A stretch of 64,000 nt of DNA, taken from Mycobacterium kyorinense (GTDB taxonomy: Bacteria > Actinomycetota > Actinomycetes > Mycobacteriales > Mycobacteriaceae). The DNA lies in assembly GCF_002101735.1 (NCBI RefSeq), contig NZ_LQPE01000018.1:26907-90906 (forward strand), read 5' to 3'. A program made the translations under genes and the position numbers. Below the pieces are notes generated by a model that saw only the letters and a program-made list of their open reading frames with translations, was not told the DNA's origin and made no database searches. Numbering within the stretch: the stretch's first letter is position 1; each line of letters opens with the position of its first letter. Shown here piece by piece: positions 20,086 through 28,405 of the stretch.

Positions 20086-21383
20086 CGGTCGACCCCGCCC
20101 ATGACCGGATCGAGGCTGGCGACCGCGGCGATCACGTCGGCAACCATGCCGCCTTCGCACATCGCGGCGACGGCCTGCAGGTTGGTGAACGACGGGTCCC
20201 GGTAGTGCACGCGGTAGGGGCGGGTGCCGCCGTCGGACACCATGTGCACACCCAGCTCGCCGCGCGGTGATTCGACCGCGACGTAGACCTGGCCGGCCGG
20301 TACGCGGATGCCCTCGGTGACCAGCTTGAAGTGGTGGATCAGCGCTTCCATCGAGCTGCCCATGATCTTGGCGATGTGCTCGGGCGAGTTGCCCAGCCCG
20401 TCGGGCCCGACCTTCAGATCGGCGGGCCAGGCGATCTTGCGGTCCTCGACCCTGATCGGCCCGGGCTTGAGTTTGTCCAGACACTGCTCGACGATCTTCA
20501 GCGACTCCCTCATCTCCTTGACGCGAATCATGTAGCGACCGTAGGCATCACAGCCGTCGTCGGTGATCACGTCGAATTCGTAGTTCTCATAGCCGCAGTA
20601 CGGTTCGGCGCGCCGCAGGTCGTGCGGCAACCCGGTCGAGCGCAGCACCGGGCCGGTGATACCCAGCGCCATGCAGCCGGTGAGGTCGAGGTAGCCGATG
20701 CCCTGGGTGCGGGCTTTCCAGATGTAGTTCTCGTTGAGTAGGTTTTCCAGGTCGTTGAGCCGGCGGCTCATCAGCTTCAAGAAGTCGGCAATCTCGCTCT
20801 CCGCATTGGGCGGCAAGTCCTGGGCCAGCCCGCCGGGGCGAATGTAGTTGTGGTTCATCCGCAAACCGGTGATCGACTCGAACAGGTTGAGCACCAGCTC
20901 GCGTTCCCGGAAGCCAAGGAACATGGCGGTCATCGCGCCCAGCTCCATGCCGCCGGTGGCCAACGCCACCAGGTGCGACGAAATCCGGTTGAGCTCCATC
21001 ATCATCACCCGGATGACGTTGACCCGCTCCGGTATCTGATCGGTGATGCCGAGCAGCTTCTCCACGCCAAGACAGAACACCGTCTCGTTGAAAAACGGTG
21101 ACAGGTAATCCATTCGGGTCACAAACGTGACGCCCTGGGTCCAGTACCGGTATTCGAGGTTCTTCTCGATTCCGGTGTGCAGGTAGCCGATTCCGCACCG
21201 CGCCTCGGTGACCGTCTCGCCCTCGATCTCCAGGATCAGCCGCAGCACACCGTGGGTGGACGGGTGCTGGGGGCCCATGTTGACGACGATGCGGTCACCG
21301 GGATCCCCGGCCCGGGCGGCCTCGATGACCTTCTCCCAGTCCTGGCCGCCGGCCATCAAAACCGTTTCGCCTGCTTCACTCAT
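20082..21383 (-). CDS. nuoD: NADH-quinone oxidoreductase subunit D
   Basis: The 433-residue 49 kDa-type subunit lines the quinone site. Visible are [24 protein letters not shown] (quinone-binding His in the first loop), the helical [19 protein letters not shown] and the C-terminal [24 protein letters not shown]. It starts at ATG 21383, which shares one base with the stop of nuoC (TGATG). The length matches the family. Confidence 0.95.
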   Translation of the reverse strand: MSEAGETVLMAGGQDWEKVIEAARAGDPGDRIVVNMGPQHPSTHGVLRLILEIEGETVTEARCGIGYLHTGIEKNLEYRYWTQGVTFVTRMDYLSPFFNETVFCLGVEKLLGITDQIPERVNVIRVMMMELNRISSHLVALATGGMELGAMTAMFLGFRERELVLNLFESITGLRMNHNYIRPGGLAQDLPPNAESEIADFLKLMSRRLNDLENLLNENYIWKARTQGIGYLDLTGCMALGITGPVLRSTGLPHDLRRAEPYCGYENYEFDVITDDGCDAYGRYMIRVKEMRESLKIVEQCLDKLKPGPIRVEDRKIAWPADLKVGPDGLGNSPEHIAKIMGSSMEALIHHFKLVTEGIRVPAGQVYVAVESPRGELGVHMVSDGGTRPYRVHYRDPSFTNLQAVAAMCEGGMVADVIAAVASLDPVMGGVDR

Positions 21384-22075
21384 CAGTTGTAGGACCTCCG
21401 CTCGTCGGGCGGGGGAATCTGCGCGCCCTTGTACTCGACCGGGATGCCGCCCAGCGGATAGTCCTTGCGCTGCGGATGGCCGTGCCAGTCGTCGGGCATC
21501 TCGATGCGGGTCAGCGACGGGTGGCCGTCGAAGATGATGCCGAAGAAGTCGTATGTCTCCCGCTCGTGCCAGTCGTTGGTGGGATAGATCGAAAACAGCG
21601 ACGGGATGTGCGGATCAGCGTCCGGCGCAGCGACTTCCAGCCGGACGCGACGGTTGTGTGTGATCGACTTGAGCAGGTACACCGCGTGCAGTTCGCGGTC
21701 GGTTTCGTTCGGGTAGTGCACCCCGTTGACGCCCAGGCACAGCTCGAAGCGCAGCCCCGGCTCGTCGCGCAGCCGCTGGGCGACCTGCGGCAGCATCTCG
21801 CGGCGCACGTGCAGGGTCAGCTCGTCGCGGTAGACCACGACCTTTTCGATCGCGTCGGCGAAGTCGATCCCGTTGGCCTGCAACGCCTCGGCCAGTTGGT
21901 CGACCACCTCGTCGAAGTAGCCGCCGTAGGGACGCGGGCTGCTGCCGGGCAGCGCCACCTGGCGGACCAGCCTGCCGTATCCCGACGTGTCACCGGTGTC
22001 GGATACCCCGAACATGCCACGCCGGACGTCGATCACTTCGTCGGTGCCGCGGTCGGCCGCATCCGGTGAGCTCAT
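21383..22075 (-). CDS. nuoC: NADH-quinone oxidoreductase subunit C
   Basis: The 230-residue 30 kDa-type subunit contains the complex I signature [20 protein letters not shown] and [15 protein letters not shown] near the C-terminus. The N-terminal [20 protein letters not shown] extension is typical of actinobacteria. ATG 22075 overlaps the nuoB stop (ATGA). NuoC is separate from NuoD here, unlike the fused form in enterics. Confidence 0.95.
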   Translation of the reverse strand: MSSPDAADRGTDEVIDVRRGMFGVSDTGDTSGYGRLVRQVALPGSSPRPYGGYFDEVVDQLAEALQANGIDFADAIEKVVVYRDELTLHVRREMLPQVAQRLRDEPGLRFELCLGVNGVHYPNETDRELHAVYLLKSITHNRRVRLEVAAPDADPHIPSLFSIYPTNDWHERETYDFFGIIFDGHPSLTRIEMPDDWHGHPQRKDYPLGGIPVEYKGAQIPPPDERRSYN

Positions 22076-22626
22076 CGCAGCAGTCCGCGCATTTCGATCG
22101 TGGGCCTGGCCGCCAGCGCGGCCTGTTCGGCTTCGGCGATGGCACGCTCCCGGTCGACACCCAGCGGCATTTGCTGAATCTTCTCGTGCAGCTTGAGGAT
22201 TGCGTACAGCAACATCTCCGGGCGCGGTGGGCAACCGGGCAGGTAGATGTCCACGGGCACAACGTGGTCGACACCCTGCACGATTGCGTAGTTGTTGAAC
22301 ATCCCGCCCGACGACGCGCACACGCCCATCGCCAGCACCCATTTCGGTTCGGCCATCTGGTCGTAGATCTGGCGTAGCACCGGCGCCATCTTCTGGCTGA
22401 CCCGGCCGGCGACGATCATCAGGTCGGCCTGCCGCGGCGTCGCAGAGAAACGCTCCATTCCGAAGCGCGCGATGTCGAACCGGGGCGAGGCCGTCGACAT
22501 CATCTCGATGGCGCAGCACGCCAATCCGAATGTCGCCGGCCACAACGAGTTCTTCCGGAAATAACCCGCCAGTCGTTCGACGGTGGTCAGCAGGAAACCG
22601 CTGGGCAGTTTCTCTTCCAGGCCCAC
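22072..22626 (-). CDS. nuoB: NADH-quinone oxidoreductase subunit B (cluster N2)
   Basis: The 184-residue subunit holds cluster N2, the last iron-sulfur centre before quinone. The tandem cysteines [11 protein letters not shown] near residue 36, [13 protein letters not shown] and [13 protein letters not shown] supply the ligands. The start is a GTG at 22626, giving the same N-terminus and length as in other mycobacteria ([12 protein letters not shown]). It lies eight bases after the nuoA stop. Confidence 0.95.
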   Translation of the reverse strand: MGLEEKLPSGFLLTTVERLAGYFRKNSLWPATFGLACCAIEMMSTASPRFDIARFGMERFSATPRQADLMIVAGRVSQKMAPVLRQIYDQMAEPKWVLAMGVCASSGGMFNNYAIVQGVDHVVPVDIYLPGCPPRPEMLLYAILKLHEKIQQMPLGVDRERAIAEAEQAALAARPTIEMRGLLR

Positions 22627-22634
22627 GCCCTACC

Positions 22635-23012
22635 TCAATCCCACGTCAGGCCGCCGCGACGCCACACGTACGCATAGGCGACGAACACCGTGAGCATGAA
22701 CACCACCATCTCGACGAGCGCGAACACGCCCAGCGCGTCGTAGCTGACCGCCCACGGATACAGGAACACGATTTCGATGTCGAAGACGATGAACAGCATC
22801 GCGGTCAGGTAGTACTTCACCGGGAACCGCTGTCCGCTGCCGGCGTGCGGGGCATTTGCCGGCTGGTGGGCGGGTTCGATCCCGCACTCGTAGGCCTCCA
22901 ACTTCGACCGGTTGTACCGCGAGGGGCCCACGACCAACGCCACCGCCACCGAGAAGACCGCGAAAGCGGCGGCGATCCCCCCGAGCACCAGGATCGGCGT
23001 GTAGAGATTCAT
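22635..23012 (-). CDS. nuoA: NADH-quinone oxidoreductase subunit A
   Basis: The 125-residue three-helix membrane subunit has the conserved loop [14 protein letters not shown] and the segment [25 protein letters not shown]. It is the first gene of the nuo operon. I chose ATG 23012 ([12 protein letters not shown]): an AGGAGGAG sits about 9-12 bases upstream, and the 15-residue in-frame extension is polar and not conserved. The 172-base gap upstream carries three CRP-like sites. Confidence 0.93.
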   Translation of the reverse strand: MNLYTPILVLGGIAAAFAVFSVAVALVVGPSRYNRSKLEAYECGIEPAHQPANAPHAGSGQRFPVKYYLTAMLFIVFDIEIVFLYPWAVSYDALGVFALVEMVVFMLTVFVAYAYVWRRGGLTWD

Positions 23013-23042
23013 CGCGCGGCGCTGCTCCTCCTGGCTGTCTCC

Positions 23043-23114
23043 TGTGACTTCAACCACAGCCTAGCGATGATGTGTGTGGCTCCGCTCACGGGTTCGGATG
23101 TGACCTCGACCACA
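23043..23114. promoter_or_regulatory. Three CRP-like 16-base sites upstream of nuoA
   Basis: Within 72 bases upstream of nuoA lie TGTGACTTCAACCACA (23043-23058), TGTGGCTCCGCTCACG (23075-23090) and TGTGACCTCGACCACA (23099-23114). Each fits the mycobacterial CRP/Cmr pattern TGTGA-N6-TCACA with one or two mismatches. The outer two match at 13 of 16 positions and sit in the same longer repeat (TGTGAC-TC-ACCACAGCC). The site nearest the gene ends about 30 bases before the ATG, a place suited to repression; the far sites could activate. No promoter was identified with confidence. Confidence 0.45.
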
Positions 23115-23184
23115 GCCAGCATCGGGCAGACCTATGCGTCAGCGCTGCCGCGAAAGTGCTACGGCGCTAGGGTGATTCGCGTTA

Positions 23185-23586
23185 TCAGGACACGGGTGTG
23201 CGCAGCAGGCCCGCCACCGTGCGGCCCAGCTCGATGGGGTCGACCGGATGCGGGACGGCGGCCTCGGCGCGGGACCAGCTGGCCAGCCAGGCATCGTCGG
23301 GCCGCCCGGTGAGCACCACGATCGGCGGGCACTGGGCGACCTCGTCCTTGAGCTGTTTGGCGATGCCCATCCCGCCTTCCGGCGTGGCCTCGCCGTCGAG
23401 AATGGCCAGGTCGATGCCGCCGGCGTCGACCTGTTTGATCACCATCGGACCGGTCGCCACCTCGACGTAGCTCAGCTCGGGCAGGTCGGGGTGGACCCGC
23501 TTGCCGAGTGCCAGCATCACATCCTGGCGGGTTTTCGCATTGTTGCTGTACACGAGGATCCGCAGGGCGTCACTGGTGGCAGGCAC
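23185..23586 (-). CDS. Response-regulator receiver-domain protein (Rv3143-like)
   Basis: This 133-residue stand-alone receiver domain reads ALRILVYSNNAKTRQDVMLALG at the N-terminus and IDLAILDGEATPEGGMGIAKQL around the phospho-acceptor aspartate (near residue 57). The switch region is PPIVVLTGRPDDAWLASWSRAEAAV. It has no DNA-binding output domain. It lies just upstream of nuoA on the same strand, as Rv3143 does in M. tuberculosis, and starts at a GTG. The usual N-terminal acidic pair is replaced (YSNN), so phosphorylation may be weak or absent. Confidence 0.85.
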   Translation of the reverse strand: MPATSDALRILVYSNNAKTRQDVMLALGKRVHPDLPELSYVEVATGPMVIKQVDAGGIDLAILDGEATPEGGMGIAKQLKDEVAQCPPIVVLTGRPDDAWLASWSRAEAAVPHPVDPIELGRTVAGLLRTPVS

Positions 23587-23596
23587 GGTGCAGAGC

Positions 23597-24130
23597 CTAC
23601 TGCCCGCGGGCGAAGCAGGCGTCGGCCGAGGCGGTCGCCGCCTTGCCGATCATCCCGAGCCGATTCCAGCCCAGGCCGAACTGCGCCCGGTCGATCTTGA
23701 TCTTCGCGGTGACGCGCACCGTGCCGTCGCCGAGCACGGTGATCTGGACCGGCAGCGGCAGCGGCTCACTGATCCCCTTGATGGTGAAGGTGGCCCGCAG
23801 GTCGGCGGCGTTGCCGGTGGTGGGCTGCACCGCGGTGACGACGACGCTCATCTCCGGGAAACGCTCGACGTCGAAGAAGTCGGCGGAGCGCAGGTGCTCG
23901 TCGCGTTTGCGGATGCCGGTGCGCAGCGACGCCGTCTGGATGTCGAGGCGGCCGAAGACCGCGCCTTTACCGGTGACCTGCCCGTCGGCGCTGACGTCGG
24001 TGAACTGGCCCTTGACGTTCATCAGGCCCCAGAAGTTCCTGATCTTGAAGGTGAAGCTCGATCGGTCCGGAACCAGATTCCACACCCCGGCGGTGTCCGG
24101 ATCGCTCAGCAGCGTTTCCACGGTCGTCAT
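23597..24130 (-). CDS. YceI family lipocalin-like protein
   Basis: The 177-residue YceI-domain protein includes GVWNLVPDRSSFTFKIRNFWGLMNVKGQF at the start, FGRLDIQTASLRTGIRKRDEHLRSADFFDVERFPEM in the middle and LPVQITVLGDGTVRVTAKIKIDR near the end. YceI proteins form a lipocalin-like barrel that binds polyisoprenoids or other lipids. No signal peptide is visible, so it is probably cytoplasmic. It lies ten bases upstream of the response-regulator gene and probably shares its transcript. Confidence 0.88.
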   Translation of the reverse strand: MTTVETLLSDPDTAGVWNLVPDRSSFTFKIRNFWGLMNVKGQFTDVSADGQVTGKGAVFGRLDIQTASLRTGIRKRDEHLRSADFFDVERFPEMSVVVTAVQPTTGNAADLRATFTIKGISEPLPLPVQITVLGDGTVRVTAKIKIDRAQFGLGWNRLGMIGKAATASADACFARGQ

Positions 24131-24147
24131 CTGCGCCTCCGTTGCAG

Positions 24148-24549
24148 CTAACTCACCAGCGGGCTGAGTTCGGCTGGGTCGAAGTACTCGTCGATACGGG
24201 TGATCAGGGCTTGAGAACTAGGGGAGCCTCCCAACTTAATCACGATGCAGACCCGCATGGCGATCGAGCCGCCGTTGTGTCCGGTGGCGTGCAGGATGTG
24301 CTGCTGGACGAATCCGCCGGCGAACAGCTGGCGGTCCAGGATCTCGTAGCGGCGCCACGCGGTCGCGCCGACGAACCAGTCGATGACGCGCAGCGCCCGC
24401 ACCTTGTCGCGATCCCGGCTCGCCCCAACTCGCCACACCGCGATGTCGTCACTCCACAGCCGGGCCACCGTCGCCGTGTCGCTGTTCTCGATCGCCGCGA
24501 ACAATTGGTCGGCCACCGCGGTGACGGTGGCGGCGTCGGCAGTGGGCAT
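24148..24549 (-). CDS. SnoaL-like / nuclear transport factor 2 fold protein
   Basis: The 133-residue protein has the layout of an NTF2-like (SnoaL-type) domain: an N-terminal helix pair (VTAVADQLFAAIENSDTATVARLWSDDIAVWRVG), the central helix (ALRVIDWFVGATAWRRYEILDR) and C-terminal strands (ITRIDEYFDPAELSPLV). These folds bind small ligands or act as ketosteroid-isomerase-like enzymes. The ATG at 24549 is chosen because similarity starts there; several in-frame upstream starts exist. It lies 17 bases before the YceI gene on the same strand. Confidence 0.75.
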   Translation of the reverse strand: MPTADAATVTAVADQLFAAIENSDTATVARLWSDDIAVWRVGASRDRDKVRALRVIDWFVGATAWRRYEILDRQLFAGGFVQQHILHATGHNGGSIAMRVCIVIKLGGSPSSQALITRIDEYFDPAELSPLVS

Positions 24550-24646
24550 GGCAGCTCCTGCGTCGTCTCGGGTGGTACCAAGCTGCGCAGCCACGACCGT
24601 ACCTCGGCTCGGCGGCGAAATTTTTCTGATTTTTTCTCTCTCATCG

Positions 24647-24672
24647 GGAATATGGCTCGCAAGCAGCAAGTT
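24647..24672 (+). promoter_or_regulatory. Possible ECF-sigma (SigE/SigH-type) promoter for the hsp20 gene
   Basis: GGAATA at 24647-24652 and GTT at 24670-24672 are separated by 17 bases, close to the GGAAY(A)-N16-20-GTT pattern read by stress sigma factors SigH and SigE in mycobacteria. The element ends 52 bases before the hsp20 start codon. Small heat-shock genes are known SigE/SigH targets, which supports it, but only two short boxes match. Confidence 0.4.
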
Positions 24673-24724
24673 TTCTGTGGTGACAAAGACAGATCGATCC
24701 TGAGAGATGAAGGAGGTGGTAGCG

Positions 24725-25159
24725 ATGCTGAGGTTTGAACCACTCTTCCGTGACCTGGACCGACTCACCCAGCAGCTATGGGGGCACGCAGTCGGTACCG
24801 CCACACGTCCGGCGGCGATGCCTATGGATGTCTGGCGTGAGGGCGACAAGTACGTCGTGGAGCTCGACTTGCCGGGCATCAAGCCAGACTCGATCGACAT
24901 CACCGTGGATCACGACGCTCTGACGGTCAAGGCCGAGCGTCCGTACGCCGGCGACGAGGGCCACGACTGGGTGACCGCAGAACGCCCGCACGGGGTGTTC
25001 AGTCGACAGCTGTTCCTCGGCGACCAGCTGAACACCGAGGGCATCAGCGCCGACTACACCGACGGGGTACTGCGGCTGACGGTCCCAGTGGCAGAACAAG
25101 CCAAGCCACGCAAGATCGCCATCCAGTCCGGCGCTCAGCAAGCCATCAGCGCCGCCTGA
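24725..25159 (+). CDS. Hsp20/alpha-crystallin small heat-shock protein (18 kDa antigen-like)
   Basis: The 144-residue small heat-shock protein has a short N-terminal arm ([20 protein letters not shown]), an alpha-crystallin domain from [20 protein letters not shown] to [19 protein letters not shown] and a short tail. The family motif GVLRLTVP near the end is the beta-9 strand. I chose ATG 24725 because AAGGAGGTGG lies about 6-9 bases upstream; a further ATG at 24707 would place that ribosome site inside the gene. It resembles the M. leprae 18 kDa antigen. A second copy lies convergent just downstream. Confidence 0.9.
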   Translation: MLRFEPLFRDLDRLTQQLWGHAVGTATRPAAMPMDVWREGDKYVVELDLPGIKPDSIDITVDHDALTVKAERPYAGDEGHDWVTAERPHGVFSRQLFLGDQLNTEGISADYTDGVLRLTVPVAEQAKPRKIAIQSGAQQAISAA

Positions 25160-25295
25160 TCGGTCATGTTGGTGGCAGCCGTCCGCGCCAGCAGAGCGCG
25201 GGCGGCTCATCCGATGTGGGTGGTTGGGGAGGCGATCAGATCTGTGGTGCCGGCGCCCAGTCATTGCGCGGCACAACCGTTTTGCACCTCTCGTT

Positions 25296-25319
25296 GGCCG
25301 GTCCGAAAGTGGGCCGGCC
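25296..25319. terminator. Strong hairpin between convergent hsp20 genes
   Basis: GGCCGGTCC at 25296-25304 pairs with GGGCCGGCC at 25311-25319 across a six-base loop (GAAAGT), giving a nine-base-pair stem with one G-T pair. There is no T-tract, which is usual for mycobacterial terminators. It sits between the ends of two convergent genes and could serve both. Confidence 0.5.
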
Positions 25320-25336
25320 CAGAGTTCAGCGCGTCC

Positions 25337-25807
25337 CTAACGACCAAATAGGCGACGCCACCATGGTTCTCGTTCACCGGCTGGCGAGCGGTGGGCGCTG
25401 GTTTTCCGGCCATCGCGGTTGATCGCGATACGCCGAGGTTTGGCGTGCTCAGATAGCGGAGCTGTCAGCCGCAGCACGCCGTCGCGGTAACTGGCGGCAA
25501 TCTTGTCGGTGTCGAGAGTCTCCCCGAGAAACAATCGACGGCTGAATACGCCGCGCGGGCGTTCTGCGGAAATCACTTCCCGGGCCTGGTCGATGCCGGG
25601 GCGCTCGGCGCGGATGGTGAGCACATTGCGCTCGATGTTGAGATCGAGCGAATCTGGCTTCATACCCGGCAAATCGACTTCGATGATGAACTGTTCGCCG
25701 TCTCGCCAGGCGTCCATTGGCATGGCCGCTGGTCGGGCAGCCGTGCCCAGGAGCTGGCGGGTGAGCCGGTCCAGTTCGCGCGGCGAATCTGTACGTACCA
25801 ACACCAT
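25337..25807 (-). CDS. hsp18: 18 kDa antigen, Hsp20-family small heat-shock protein
   Basis: This 156-residue protein closely resembles the M. leprae 18 kDa antigen: [56 protein letters not shown] and [20 protein letters not shown]. It is an ATP-independent holdase in the alpha-crystallin family. I start at ATG 25807 (MVLVRTD). A basic tail after residue 135 ends PWWRRLFGR, an aromatic-basic tip not seen in the sister gene at 24725, which might bind membrane or partners. The two hsp20 genes probably arose by duplication, as their alpha-crystallin domains share PMD-WR and AERP-GVFSR-LFLG. Confidence 0.92.
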   Translation of the reverse strand: MVLVRTDSPRELDRLTRQLLGTAARPAAMPMDAWRDGEQFIIEVDLPGMKPDSLDLNIERNVLTIRAERPGIDQAREVISAERPRGVFSRRLFLGETLDTDKIAASYRDGVLRLTAPLSEHAKPRRIAINRDGRKTSAHRSPAGEREPWWRRLFGR

Positions 25808-25832
25808 CTCTTGCCTCGCTGCTCTTGTAGGG

Positions 25833-26002
25833 AATCTATGTCTGCTGATATAGTTTTTTGATACCACAATCTGCGGGGCCTCGCAAGTGGGGACTATGGC
25901 TGTGGCGGCCCTGGTTGACGGTGGAGGTGCAGGCTGGTGGGACGGCGATCGGCGGCGTCCGAGGTGGAAGCAAATCTATCTGTTGAGCCATAGATTATAG
26001 AT
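25833..26002. repeat. AATCTAT-containing repeats in the hsp18-thiI divergent gap
   Basis: The 257-base gap between divergent hsp18 and the thiI-like gene holds AATCTAT at 25833-25839 followed by ATATAG (25848-25853), and a second AATCTAT at 25973-25979 followed by two ATAGAT copies (25990-25995 and 25997-26002). The second group is an inverted repeat, ATCTAT-N10-ATAGAT. Each lies in an AT-rich patch near one gene start, so both may be promoter or operator elements. No other gene is evident in this gap. Confidence 0.3.
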
Positions 26003-26064
26003 GGGATTGCGAGGCATCGCCGAGTCGTTGGTAGCATCGTGTCGAATGTGGGCACTCCAGAAGA

Positions 26065-27369
26065 ATGACGTCAGCCTCTTCTGAGTTGGCTGTGGTCAGC
26101 CAAACCTCGACGGCGAACCGACTGCGCATCGAGCCGTGCGTATTGCTGAAGTACGGCGAGCTGGCGCTCAAACGCGGCAACCGGCAATGGTTCGAGCGGC
26201 ATCTGGTCCGCAACCTCAGATACGCGTTGGCCCGCGGTTTGGACCCGGCTCCGCAGGTGCGATTGCGGCGACGCAGCGGGGTTCTGGTGGTGTCCTCGCC
26301 AACCTTGGCCCAGGGGGATGTGCTCGCGCGGGCGCGGGACGTCATCGGCATCAGTGTCGTGCAACCGATGTGGCGGGTGCCCAAATCGGCTGTCATGGCT
26401 CAGGCCGCCGCGGTGAGGCTGCTGCGCCAACACGTCGCCGCGTCAGCCACAGCCAGTTTCGCGGTGCGCTGCCGCCGGCGCGACAGGCGTTTCGGGCTGA
26501 CCTCGGAGCAGCTGGCTGCCCGCATTGGCGCGCAAATATGTGCCGAGCTCGGCTGGCCGGTCGACTTGGACCACCCGGACGTGGAGCTGACCGTGGAGGT
26601 CGACCGGCGTGAAATTTTCCTCGGCGTGGAGCGGCACCGCGGTCAAGGCGGGTTGCCGGTCGGATCGAGCGGTCATGCCCTGGTGTTTCTTTCCGGCGGG
26701 ATCGACTCGCCGGTCGCGGCCTACCGCGCGCTGCGCCGTGGTCTGCGCTGCGACTTCCTGCATTGCACGGGCGCCCCCTACACCGACGCGACGTCGACGT
26801 ACAAGGCTTATGCGTTGGCGCGTCAGCTGAGTCGGTTCCAGCCCGGCTCGCGCCTGTACGTGGCCGCCGTCGGACGCGCCCAGCGCACGTTGGCCACCAG
26901 TGGTGCCGGTGAGGCGCAAATTGTGGCGCAGCGGCGACTGTATCTGCATCTGGCCGACGCGCTGGCTCGCCGTATCGGCGCGCAGGCCCTGGTCACCGGT
27001 GACAGCTTGGGGCAGGTGGCCAGCCAAACCTTGTCGAATCTGGCGGCCGCCGATCAGGCCGCGGGCATGCCGGTGCTGCGACCCCTGCTCGCCTTCGACA
27101 AGCTCGAGATTCTCGAGGAGGCACGACGGATCGGCACCGCCGACATCGCCGCCCTGCCGCATCAGGACTGCTGTCAGCTTTTCCAGCCCCGCCGGGTGGC
27201 CACCTACAGCGATGCCGGGCGACTCGCTGAGATCGATGCTCGCGCCGACCTTGACGAGCTGGTCGATAATGTGTTGAGCCACGTCCAAGAATTCGATCTC
27301 GATTCCTGCGGGGGAAGCGCTTCGACCATGGCGACGCACGACGCAACTACCGCGGTAAAGGACCAGTGA
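26065..27369 (+). CDS. thiI: ThiI-like tRNA 4-thiouridine sulfurtransferase (THUMP + PP-loop, no rhodanese domain)
   Basis: The 434-residue protein has a THUMP region (residues about 65-175; LLKYGELALKRGNRQWFERHLVRNL precedes it), a PP-loop ATP pyrophosphatase motif VFLSGGIDSPVA near residue 210, and the ThiI segment ALVTGDSLGQVASQTLSNL followed by PHQDCCQLFQPRRVATY. ThiI adenylates U8 of tRNA and transfers sulfur. This form ends after the PP-loop domain and lacks the rhodanese domain of the enteric enzyme, like the Bacillus type, so it would take sulfur from a cysteine desulfurase directly. The gene overlaps the next one by 4 bases. It is unexpected, since I do not associate thiI with M. tuberculosis. 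Confidence 0.85.
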   Translation: MTSASSELAVVSQTSTANRLRIEPCVLLKYGELALKRGNRQWFERHLVRNLRYALARGLDPAPQVRLRRRSGVLVVSSPTLAQGDVLARARDVIGISVVQPMWRVPKSAVMAQAAAVRLLRQHVAASATASFAVRCRRRDRRFGLTSEQLAARIGAQICAELGWPVDLDHPDVELTVEVDRREIFLGVERHRGQGGLPVGSSGHALVFLSGGIDSPVAAYRALRRGLRCDFLHCTGAPYTDATSTYKAYALARQLSRFQPGSRLYVAAVGRAQRTLATSGAGEAQIVAQRRLYLHLADALARRIGAQALVTGDSLGQVASQTLSNLAAADQAAGMPVLRPLLAFDKLEILEEARRIGTADIAALPHQDCCQLFQPRRVATYSDAGRLAEIDARADLDELVDNVLSHVQEFDLDSCGGSASTMATHDATTAVKDQ

Positions 27370-28073
27370 TAGACATCGATAGCAAGCGGCGCGGCCGCGA
27401 CCAGATTTGCGCCCTGGTCGCGGCGCACGGCGCGTTCACGCAGGCGGCCGTCGAGGCGTCACAGCTGATGAGGGCCAAGGGGCGAAGCAAATTCGCCGCG
27501 CACCTCGACTCACACCGTGCCGAGCTCAATGTCGCCATTGGCGAGTTCGGCCTGTGGGCCGAGAGTTTCGGCGATTGGGCACGGGTGGACGTCGGCCTCG
27601 CGATACATCCGCCGTCGATAACCAGGCCCACCGATCTGGTCGCCGGTGACCGGATCGGAGCGGATTTGCTCTCGTCGCGGGAAAATCTGAAAAGAAGGCG
27701 TGCCGAGTTACTGGCCGAGGTGGGCAAAGCGCGCTTCGTGCTCACCGACGCCGGTCTGCCGGGCGAAGAAATCACCGCCTATCGCCGCATGGTGCGGTTA
27801 TGGGCCGGTGAGGCAATCGATTTGGTCACCGGAGTTCATCGGTTGACGCTGGCCGACCAGTACATTCGCTGCCTGAGCCGGTTGCGCGCTGCCCAGCAGG
27901 CATTGCCGGCGGCGCCCCAGACCGGCGCGGTATACGTGCGGCAGTGGATGGACGACCTCGAGGAGGTTGACCGGGAAGGCGAGCTGGCGCTTGCCGAAAC
28001 GTGCGGTTATGGCGACTTCGTGGAGTGCTACCGCATTACTGCGGTGCGGCAGAAGCCTTTTAGCGACAATTAG
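27366..28073 (+). CDS. Conserved-looking hypothetical protein, translationally coupled to thiI
   Basis: I do not recognise this 235-residue protein. It is rich in charged helical stretches (MRAKGRSKFAAHLDSHRAELNVAIGEF, LLSSRENLKRRRAELLAEVGKARF, ITAYRRMVRLWAGEAIDLVTGVHRL) with no membrane segment or known catalytic motif. Three tryptophans in WAESFGDWAR and VRQWMDDLEEVD stand out. It starts at a GTG overlapping the thiI stop (GTGA), so it is made with ThiI and may act in tRNA thiolation or sulfur delivery; that is inference from coupling alone. Its stop overlaps the convergent DUF6285 stop by four bases. Confidence 0.6.
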   Translation: MIDIDSKRRGRDQICALVAAHGAFTQAAVEASQLMRAKGRSKFAAHLDSHRAELNVAIGEFGLWAESFGDWARVDVGLAIHPPSITRPTDLVAGDRIGADLLSSRENLKRRRAELLAEVGKARFVLTDAGLPGEEITAYRRMVRLWAGEAIDLVTGVHRLTLADQYIRCLSRLRAAQQALPAAPQTGAVYVRQWMDDLEEVDREGELALAETCGYGDFVECYRITAVRQKPFSDN

Positions 28074-28405
28074 CCGTCGTAGCCGGGATGGGCGACGGCC
28101 AGCCGATGCCGTACCAGGGTCCGCAGACACGGCATCACCTTCTCGGCCTCGTCGTCCAGCTCGCCGGCCCGGATGGCCGCCGCCAGCTGGGCTTCGTCGT
28201 CGAAGCCCAAGGCCGTCAGCGCCTCGGTGACGGCGTCGAGCGAGTCGACGAGGAGTTCACGCTCGACGATGCGCAACGCGTTGGCGGCCACCCTGGCATG
28301 GAAGTTGACCTGTCCCGTAGTCGCCTCTCGCACATGGGTTTCCAGGAACTCGGCGACTGCCGCCACCAGTTCGGCAGCGGTGGGGCGACCGTGCGGGCCG
28401 GTCAC
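28070..28405 (-). CDS. DUF6285 (LvaB-like) small protein, partner of the adjacent APH-family kinase
   Basis: The 111-residue helical protein (AAELVAAVAEFLETHVREATTGQVNFHARVAANALRIVERELL) matches the small protein usually encoded next to APH-type kinases and annotated DUF6285. In Pseudomonas levulinate catabolism the kinase LvaA needs the small protein LvaB to phosphorylate 4-hydroxyvaleryl-CoA, and I believe LvaB belongs to this family. The GTG at 28405 overlaps the kinase stop (GTGA), supporting a two-subunit enzyme. Confidence 0.75.
   Translation of the reverse strand: MTGPHGRPTAAELVAAVAEFLETHVREATTGQVNFHARVAANALRIVERELLVDSLDAVTEALTALGFDDEAQLAAAIRAGELDDEAEKVMPCLRTLVRHRLAVAHPGYDG

Noticed and set aside
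24685..24700. AGATCGATCCTGA upstream of hsp20 as a third copy of the TGATCGATCGACCA operator
   Set aside because: Only the central GATCGATC is shared; the outer bases that make the other two sites palindromic are missing.
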